Source: Mycobacterium sp. ITM-2016-00316
GTDB lineage: Bacteria > Actinomycetota > Actinomycetes > Mycobacteriales > Mycobacteriaceae
Assembly (NCBI RefSeq): GCF_002968335.2
Contig: NZ_CP134398.1
Span: 4,092,001-4,156,000 of the forward strand
Reading direction: 5' to 3'
DNA: 64,000 nt
Position numbers and translations under genes: made by a program. This document shows positions 58,425 through 64,000 of this stretch, piece after piece. Under the pieces are notes generated by a model. It saw only the letters and a list, made by a program, of their open reading frames with translations. It had not been told where the DNA came from and ran no database searches. Every line of letters begins with the position of its first letter. Within the stretch, counting starts at the first letter, position 1.

Positions 58425-59573
58425 TCAGAGGCCCAGGGACTTCGCGATGATCACCTTCATGACCTCGCTGGTGCCCGCGTAGATGCGGGCCACCCGGGCA
58501 TCGGTGTACAGCCGGGCGATCGGGTATTCCATCATGTAGCCGTAGCCACCGAAGAGCTGTAGGCAACGGTCGATCACCCGGGCCTGCATCTCGGTGCAGA
58601 ACAGTTTCACCCGCGCGGCGTCCGGTGCGGACAGTTCGCCGTCGACATGCAGGGCCACGGCCCGGTCCAGCATCGCCTGGGCGGCCTCCACCTCCGTCGA
58701 GCAGGCCGCGAGTTCGAACTTGGTGTTCTGGAACGACGCGACCGGAGTACCGAAGGCCTTGCGGTCCTTGGTGTAGTCGATGGCCGCGGCGATCGCCGAT
58801 CGCGCCTGCGCCACCGAGCCCACCGCGACGGTCAGCCGCTCCTGAGCCAGGTTGTGACCCAGATAGCTGAACGCCTCCCCCACCTCACCGAGCACATTGG
58901 CGGCTGGCACCCGCACGTCGACGAACGAGAGCTCCGCAGTGTCCTGCACCTTGCAGCCCATCTTCTCCAGCTCGCGGCCGCGGGTGAACCCGGCCATCCC
59001 GTCCTCCACGACGAACAGGGTGAGCCCCTTGCGCCGGTTGTCGGGGTCGGTGGACGTGCGGGCCACCACCACGACGAGGTCGGCCTGCATACCGCCGGTG
59101 ATGAACGTCTTGGCGCCGTTGACGATCCAGTGGTCACCGTCGCGCACGGCGGTGGTGCGCATGCCGGCCAGATCGGATCCGGTACCGGGTTCGGTCATCG
59201 CCACCGCGGTCAGCAGCGTGCCGTCGGCCAGGCCCGGGAACCAGCGCGTGCGCTGCTCCTCATTCGCGTAATGCAGGAAGTACGGCAGGATCACCTCGAG
59301 CTGGGTGCGCACCGTGGACAGCGTCACCAGGGCTCGGGCCGCCTCCTCCTGGAGCACCACGTTGTAACGGTAATCCGGCGTGCCGCCACCGCCGTACTCC
59401 TCGGGAATGGCGACGCCGAGCATGCCCAGCTTGCCCATCTTCTCGAACACCGCGCGCGGCATCCGGCCGCCCTTTTCCCAGTCCGGGTAGGCCGGCACCA
59501 CTTCCTTCTCGACGAAGTCGCGTGCGAGTTCACGGAATGCCTCGTGATCCTCGGTGAACAGATTGCGTTGCAC
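58425..59573 (-). CDS. Acyl-CoA dehydrogenase
   Basis: A 382-residue acyl-CoA dehydrogenase with the full set of motifs: VAMTEPGTGSDLAGMRTTAV, NGAKTFITGGMQAD, LQLFGGYGYMMEYP and IYAGTSEVMKVIIAKSLGL. It introduces the alpha-beta double bond into acyl-CoA with FAD. Last gene of the operon FadE-CaiB-hydratase-thiolase-FadE. Starts 16 bases after the thiolase stop. Confidence 0.93.
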   Translation of the reverse strand: MQRNLFTEDHEAFRELARDFVEKEVVPAYPDWEKGGRMPRAVFEKMGKLGMLGVAIPEEYGGGGTPDYRYNVVLQEEAARALVTLSTVRTQLEVILPYFLHYANEEQRTRWFPGLADGTLLTAVAMTEPGTGSDLAGMRTTAVRDGDHWIVNGAKTFITGGMQADLVVVVARTSTDPDNRRKGLTLFVVEDGMAGFTRGRELEKMGCKVQDTAELSFVDVRVPAANVLGEVGEAFSYLGHNLAQERLTVAVGSVAQARSAIAAAIDYTKDRKAFGTPVASFQNTKFELAACSTEVEAAQAMLDRAVALHVDGELSAPDAARVKLFCTEMQARVIDRCLQLFGGYGYMMEYPIARLYTDARVARIYAGTSEVMKVIIAKSLGL

Positions 59574-59588
59574 GTGTTGTCCTTTCGG

Positions 59589-60734
59589 CTAGAAGACGTA
59601 CTCGACCAGCGTGGCGTTGGCGGTCCCGCCGCCCTCGCACATGGTCTGCAGCCCGTAGCGGATGCCGTTGTCGCGCATGTGATGGATCATCCGGGTCATC
59701 AGCACCGCGCCGGAGGCGCCGAGTGGATGCCCCAGCGCGATGGCCCCACCCAGCGGGTTGAGCTTCGCCTCGTCGACGCCGGTTTCTGCCAGCCACGCCA
59801 ACGGCACCGGCGCGAACGCCTCGTTGACCTCGAACACGCCGACATCGTCGATCCCGACGCCCGCCTTGTGCAGCACCTTCTCGGTGGCCGGGATGGGACC
59901 GGTCAGCATCAGCACCGGATCGGCGCCGGTGACCGCCCCTGCGCGGTAGTACACCAGCGGGGTCAGACCCAGGTTGAGCGCCTGATCGGCGGTCATCACC
60001 AGCAGTGCGGCCGCACCATCGGAGATCTGCGAGGAGTTGCCCGCGTGGATGACGCCGTCGTCGGTGAAGGCGGGTTTGAGGCCGGCCAACTTTTCGACGG
60101 TGGTGCCACGCCGGATCCCTTCGTCATCGGTGATGACATCGTCGTCGGTGAAGACGGGCACGATCTGGTCGATGAAGGCGCCGGCGTCCTGCGCGGCGGC
60201 GGCGCGCTCGTGCGACTGCGCCGAGTACTCGTCGCAGCGGGTGCGCGACAGATCCCATTTCTGGCAGAGCATTTCGGCAGAGATACCCTGATTGAAGGAG
60301 AAATCGTCATATCGGGCAAAGACTTTCGGACCGTAGGGCTGACCGGTGGCACGCGCGGCGCCGAGTGGGACCCGGCTCATCACCTCGACACCGCCGGCGA
60401 CCACGACATCCTGCTGGCCGGACATGACGGCCTGCACCGCGAAGTCCAGCGCCTGCTGACTGGACCCGCAGGCCCGGTTCACCGTGGTGCCCGGGATGCT
60501 CTCCGGCCAGCCGGCGGCCAGCACCGCGTACCGTCCGATATTGCTGGACTGATCCCCCACCTGCGACACGCAGCCCCACACCACATCGTCGATCAGGCCC
60601 GGGTCGACCCCGGTGCGTTCGACGAGTTCCTTGAGTACCACCGCGGACAGGTCGGCGGCGTGCTGCGCTGACAGCCCGCCGTTCCGTTTCCCGACCGGGG
60701 TGCGCACGGCTCCGACGATGACGGTCTCACGCAT
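59589..60734 (-). CDS. Acetyl-CoA acyltransferase (FadA-type thiolase)
   Basis: A 381-residue degradative thiolase. Nucleophile in NRACGSSQQA, C-terminal histidine in NPLGGAIALGHPLGASG and the second cysteine in MCEGGGTANA. It cleaves beta-ketoacyl-CoA with CoA. ATG 60734 shares a base with the restored stop of the hydratase gene (TGATG), which supports the frameshift correction there. Confidence 0.94.
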   Translation of the reverse strand: MRETVIVGAVRTPVGKRNGGLSAQHAADLSAVVLKELVERTGVDPGLIDDVVWGCVSQVGDQSSNIGRYAVLAAGWPESIPGTTVNRACGSSQQALDFAVQAVMSGQQDVVVAGGVEVMSRVPLGAARATGQPYGPKVFARYDDFSFNQGISAEMLCQKWDLSRTRCDEYSAQSHERAAAAQDAGAFIDQIVPVFTDDDVITDDEGIRRGTTVEKLAGLKPAFTDDGVIHAGNSSQISDGAAALLVMTADQALNLGLTPLVYYRAGAVTGADPVLMLTGPIPATEKVLHKAGVGIDDVGVFEVNEAFAPVPLAWLAETGVDEAKLNPLGGAIALGHPLGASGAVLMTRMIHHMRDNGIRYGLQTMCEGGGTANATLVEYVF

Positions 60735-61542
60735 CAGTTCTGCTCCTTCTCGACAGCTGCAGAGGAGGGCACCGCCCACTCTCCGGAAAACTCTGGGTCG
60801 CGCTTGGCGGCGAACGCCGAATAGGCCTCCCCGCATCGGCGGTCGCGAAATTGCCGGGCTGGGCCCGGGCCTCATTGCCCAGCGCCTGGGCGAAGGTGGC
60901 GGTGGCCCCGTCGTTGAGCAGCGCCTTGCTCTGCGCCAGCGCGAACGGCGGCCCCTCGGCCAGCCGCCGCGCCACCTCATCGACGAACGCGTCGATCGCG
61001 TCGGTGTCCTGCACCCAGGTGACCAGACCGAGCCGGTGCGCCTCGGCCGCGTCGATCATATCGGCAAGCAGCACAAGGCGTTTGGCCTGCTGCAGGCCGA
61101 CGAGTTTGGGGAGCAGCCAGGAGCCGCCGAGATCGACCGACAGCCCGCGTTTGGCGAAGATCTGGCAGAACTTCGATTCGGGGGTCGCCACCACCAGGTC
61201 GCAGCCCAATGCCAGGTTCCACCCGGCGCCGACCGCGACGCCGGTGACCTTGGCGATGGTGGGCACCGTCAGGTTGTGCAGTGCCAGCGCCACATCGGTG
61301 AGCCGCTGCAGCTTTCGCCGGGGATGAATGGCCTCGCCGGTGCCGATATCGGCACCCGAGCAGAACGCCCCGCCGGCACCGGTCAGCACTACCGCGCGCA
61401 CCGAGTCGTCGGTGTCGACCGCGCGCAGCGCCGCGGCCAGCGCATGCCACAGTTCGACGTCGATGGCATTCTTGCGGTGCGGCCGGTTCAGCGTGAGCGT
61501 GCGCACTCCGTCGCGGTCCTCGATCAACAATGCATCACTCAT
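60734..61542 (-). CDS. Enoyl-CoA hydratase (one-base frameshift near the C terminus)
   Basis: Crotonase family, about 268 residues after correction. SGADIGTGEAI and AVGAGWNLALGCDLVVA form the oxyanion hole. The frame breaks at the C-run 60829-60832: as sequenced, the last residues become nonsense after NFATADAG; one more base there restores EAYSAFAAKRDPEFSGEW, the typical family ending, and a TGA overlapping the thiolase start. ATG 61542 follows the CaiB gene by 31 bases. Hydrates enoyl-CoA in beta-oxidation; isomerase activity is an alternative. Confidence 0.85.
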
Positions 61543-61573
61543 GCGCGATCCGCCTTCGGCTCCTCGCTGGCGC

Positions 61574-62794
61574 TCACGAGTACACCGGGCCGATCGCACC
61601 CTCGTCGCGCATTCCGGCCAATTCTTCGGCGCTGTAACCCAGTTCACGCAGCACGTCGTCGGTGTGCTGACCCAGCCCGGGCACCGCACCCATCCCCAAC
61701 TCCACGCCGCTGATCACCGGCGGCGGTAGCAGCGCGGCAATCTCACCCTTGGGCGTGCCGACCTGCCGCCAGCGGTCACGGGCCCTCAGGTGTTCATGGG
61801 CGATGACCTCGCTGGGCTTGTTGTAGCGCGAGTTGCCGATCCCGGCGGCATCGGCGATGCGCTGGATATCGTCGAGATCGTGCTGTAGGCACCATGATTC
61901 GATGGCCGCATTGAGTTCATCCCGGTTGGCGCAGCGTTGCGGGTTGGTCGCGAAGCGCGGATCATCGGCCAGGTCGGGGCGCTCGATGATCTCCCGTGCC
62001 AGCCGCTGCCATTCGCGGTCGTTGGTGGTGCCCAGCACCACCGTCTGCCCGTCACGGGTACCGAACGAACCGTAGGGCGCGACCGCCGGCGAGCTCATCC
62101 CCAGCGGTTCCTGATCGATCCCGGAGTGCTGGGTGTAGGTCAACTGGTAGCCCATGATGTCGGTCATGGTGTCGAACAGGCTGACCGCCACGGCCGGGGC
62201 CGCTTCGGTGGCGCCGTTGCGCGCCCGGCCCAGCAGCAGCGCCATGATCGACAGCGCCGAATACAGGCCGGTGGTGATGTCGGCGACCGGCGCTCCGGGT
62301 TTGGCCGGCATCCCCGGGTGGCCGGTGGCCGCGCACGATCCCGACTCCGCCTGCACCAGAAGGTCATAGGCGCGCTTCTCGGACAGCGGGCCACCCGGGC
62401 CGTAACCGTCGATCTCGACCGGGATCACCTGCGGGTGCCGCGCCCGCAGGTCCGCCGGGCTCAGCCCGAGCCGCGCTGTGGCCCCGGGCGCGAGGTTGGA
62501 CACGAAGGCGTCGGCGCCGGCGAGCAGCCGGTGCAACACGTCCATCCCCGCCGGTGATTTCAGGTTGAGGGTCACCGACTCCTTGCCCCGGTTCGCCCAC
62601 ACGAAATGAGCGGCCAGGCCGTTGACCACATCGTCGTAGTCGCGGGCGAAATCCCCGCCCTTGGGGTTTTCGATCTTGATCACCCGGGCACCGAAGTCGG
62701 CGAGCACCCTGGTGCACATCGGCGCGGACACCGCCTGCTCCATGGCGATGACGGTGATGCCGGCCAGCGGCAATGCCGGCCCGGTGGTGCTCAT
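61574..62794 (-). CDS. CaiB/BaiF-family CoA-transferase
   Basis: A 406-residue family III CoA-transferase: GITVIAMEQAVSAPMCTRVLADFGARVIKIE, ANRGKESVTLNLKSPAG, and catalytic-region RAYDLLVQAESGSCAATG with the Asp. Activates a carboxylate by CoA exchange or racemises 2-methylacyl-CoA. Located between a partial FadE and the hydratase, as the activation step of this operon. Confidence 0.9.
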   Translation of the reverse strand: MSTTGPALPLAGITVIAMEQAVSAPMCTRVLADFGARVIKIENPKGGDFARDYDDVVNGLAAHFVWANRGKESVTLNLKSPAGMDVLHRLLAGADAFVSNLAPGATARLGLSPADLRARHPQVIPVEIDGYGPGGPLSEKRAYDLLVQAESGSCAATGHPGMPAKPGAPVADITTGLYSALSIMALLLGRARNGATEAAPAVAVSLFDTMTDIMGYQLTYTQHSGIDQEPLGMSSPAVAPYGSFGTRDGQTVVLGTTNDREWQRLAREIIERPDLADDPRFATNPQRCANRDELNAAIESWCLQHDLDDIQRIADAAGIGNSRYNKPSEVIAHEHLRARDRWRQVGTPKGEIAALLPPPVISGVELGMGAVPGLGQHTDDVLRELGYSAEELAGMRDEGAIGPVYS

Positions 62795-62818
62795 GACGAT
62801 GATCCCCTCTGCCTGAAC

Positions 62819-62879
62819 GCGAGATTGCCGTTATCGCGACAAAGTGCGAGTGGACATGACGATAACCGCAACCTCGCGT
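62819..62879. repeat. Imperfect 19-bp inverted repeat (hairpin)
   Basis: Left arm 62819-62837 (CGCGAGATTGCCGTTATCG) and right arm 62861-62879 pair at 17 of 19 positions around a 23-base loop. It fills most of the 96-base gap between two genes of the same operon. Could be an attenuator, an mRNA processing site or a dispersed intergenic palindrome. Confidence 0.6.
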
Positions 62880-62890
62880 GACCCTTCAGG

Positions 62891-64000
62891 TCAGTAGCTC
62901 TTGGGGAGGCCGAGCACATTGGCGGCCAGGAAATTCAGGATCATCTCCTGGCTGACCGGCGCGATCTTCATCAGGCGGGACTCCCGGAAGAACCGGGAGA
63001 TGTTGTACTCCTCGGAGTAGCCCATACCGCCGTGGGTCTGCAGCGCACGGTCCGCGGCGTCGAACCCGGCATCGGCGCACAGGTACTTGGCCATGTTGGC
63101 CTCGCGTCCGCAGGATTGGCCGTTGTCATACAGCCAGGTGGCCTTGCGCAGGATCAGTTCGGCCGCGTCGAGGCGGGCCAGCGAATCAGCGAGCGGGAAC
63201 GCGATGCCCTGGTTCTTACCGATCGGGCGGTCGAACACCACCCGCTCGTTGGCGTATTTCACCGCCCGGTCCAGCGCGACCCGACCGATGCCGAGGGCCT
63301 CGGCGGCGATCAGCATCCGCTCCGGGTTGAGTCCGTGCAGGATGTAGGAGAAGCCCTTGCCCTCCTCGCCGATGCGGTCCTCGACCGGGATCCGCAGGTC
63401 GTCGATGAACACCTCATTGGAGCTGACGGCGTTGCGGCCCATCTTCTTGATCGGCCGGATATCGACGTGGTCGCGGTCGATATCGGTGAGGAACAGGGTG
63501 AGACCGTCGGTGGGCTTGGCTGTTTCGTCCCGCGGCGTCGTGCGGGTCAGCAGCAGGATCTTCTCCGACTCCAGCGCCTTCGAGATCCACACCTTCCGGC
63601 CGTTGACCACATAATGGTCGCCGTCACGCTTGGCGAAGGTGGTGATCCGCGAAGTATCGAGCCCGGCACCGGGTTCGGTCACGCCGAAACAGACGTGCAG
63701 GTCACCGTTGACGATGCGCGGCAGCGTCGCCCTCTTCATCTCCTCGGACCCGAAGACGACAACCGGCTGCATGCCGAAGATCGACATGTGGATGGCGCTG
63801 GCGGCGTTCATGGCGCCACCGGAGCGCGCCACCTCCTCGGCGAGGATGGTGGCCTCGGTGATGCCCAGACCGTGCCCGCCGTACTCCTCGGGGATGGTCA
63901 TGCCCAGCCAGCCGCCGGCGGCGATCGCATCGTAGAACTCGGTCGGGAACTCGTGCGCCTGATCTTTTTCCATCCAGTAGTGATCGTCGAACCTGGCCGC
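62891..64000 (-). CDS. Acyl-CoA dehydrogenase (5' end beyond window)
   Basis: At least 369 residues of an acyl-CoA dehydrogenase: FGVTEPGAGLDTSRITTFA, NGRKVWISKALESE, HGGMGYSEEYNISRFFRE and the ending NFLAANVLGLPKSY. The open frame continues past 63973 (residues ARFDDHYWMEKD) to the right edge, so the ATG there is internal. First visible gene of the minus-strand beta-oxidation operon. Confidence 0.92.
   Translation of the reverse strand, partial: AARFDDHYWMEKDQAHEFPTEFYDAIAAGGWLGMTIPEEYGGHGLGITEATILAEEVARSGGAMNAASAIHMSIFGMQPVVVFGSEEMKRATLPRIVNGDLHVCFGVTEPGAGLDTSRITTFAKRDGDHYVVNGRKVWISKALESEKILLLTRTTPRDETAKPTDGLTLFLTDIDRDHVDIRPIKKMGRNAVSSNEVFIDDLRIPVEDRIGEEGKGFSYILHGLNPERMLIAAEALGIGRVALDRAVKYANERVVFDRPIGKNQGIAFPLADSLARLDAAELILRKATWLYDNGQSCGREANMAKYLCADAGFDAADRALQTHGGMGYSEEYNISRFFRESRLMKIAPVSQEMILNFLAANVLGLPKSY

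Noticed and set aside
58647..60671. 674-residue plus-strand open frame, the longest in the window
   Set aside because: Antisense to acyl-CoA dehydrogenase and thiolase genes with all catalytic motifs; the His/Gln/Arg-rich translation shows no domain.

Overview
The window is high-GC DNA with the gene content of a mycobacterium, most likely an environmental Mycobacterium or Mycolicibacterium. Evidence: a complete yrbEA-yrbEB-mceA-F operon with Mce-associated membrane proteins, a hemophore-type exported protein, a mycofactocin-coupled type of short-chain dehydrogenase, five cytochromes P450 with small 3Fe-4S type ferredoxins, and many fadE/fadD-type genes. Most genes sit in tightly coupled operons with ATGA, GTGA or TGATG junctions. 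I saw no rRNA, tRNA, transposase, integrase or CRISPR array. No stretch longer than 300 bases lacks a gene. The largest gaps are 34735-34996, 6919-7174 (holding a VOC relic and promoter DNA), 49196-49432, 10186-10398 and 12264-12453. All are described as divergent promoter or operator regions.

Layout. 1-6.9 kb: start of a patatin-like protein, two Mce-associated proteins, two acyl-CoA ligases, an amidohydrolase and an enoyl-CoA hydratase. 7.1-10.2 kb: two paralogous membrane proteins, orphan COX3/COX4-like subunits and a TetR. 10.4-13.8 kb: a P450 and four small exported proteins, two of them coupled to mceF. 13.8-28.4 kb: the mce import operon (mceF back to yrbEA), headed by a thiolase, an HMG-CoA-synthase-like/DUF35 fusion, a CaiB/BaiF CoA-transferase and an aldehyde dehydrogenase. 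28.7-34.7 kb: two SDRs, ferredoxin and P450, the hemophore-like protein, and a pair of acyl-CoA dehydrogenases. 35-44.8 kb: a catabolic operon with two amidohydrolases, Rieske ferredoxin, hydrolases, a NuoF-like flavoprotein with ferredoxin, a DUF35-thiolase fusion and two beta-hydroxyacid-dehydrogenase-like genes. 44.9-49.2 kb: two more P450/ferredoxin pairs, around an AbiEi/DUF559-type gene bracketed by 81-82 bp repeats. 49.4-54.8 kb: an EXPERA (emopamil-binding, sterol-isomerase family) homologue, TetR, acyl-CoA dehydrogenase plus APH-type kinase, quinone oxidoreductase and an epoxide-hydrolase-like protein. 54.9-64 kb: P450, F420-type monooxygenase, TetR, and a beta-oxidation operon running off the right edge.

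Together the genes look like an accessory catabolic island. Mce transporters import a lipid; P450s with private ferredoxins oxidise it; dehydrogenases, CoA ligases and CoA-transferases activate it; acyl-CoA dehydrogenases, hydratases, thiolases and an Ltp2-like aldolase shorten it. The heteromeric FadE pair, the Ltp2-like and DUF35 proteins and the EXPERA homologue point to a polycyclic or branched isoprenoid or sterol-like substrate. That is inference; no gene here fixes the substrate. A recurrent dyad, TGAGAAT-N3-ATTCTCA, precedes at least seven of these transcription units and suggests one regulon across the first 49 kb.

Three genes carry single-base indels in short G/C runs (near 39793, 41321 and 60830). 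Correcting each restores a full conserved protein, so base-calling errors are more likely than pseudogenes.
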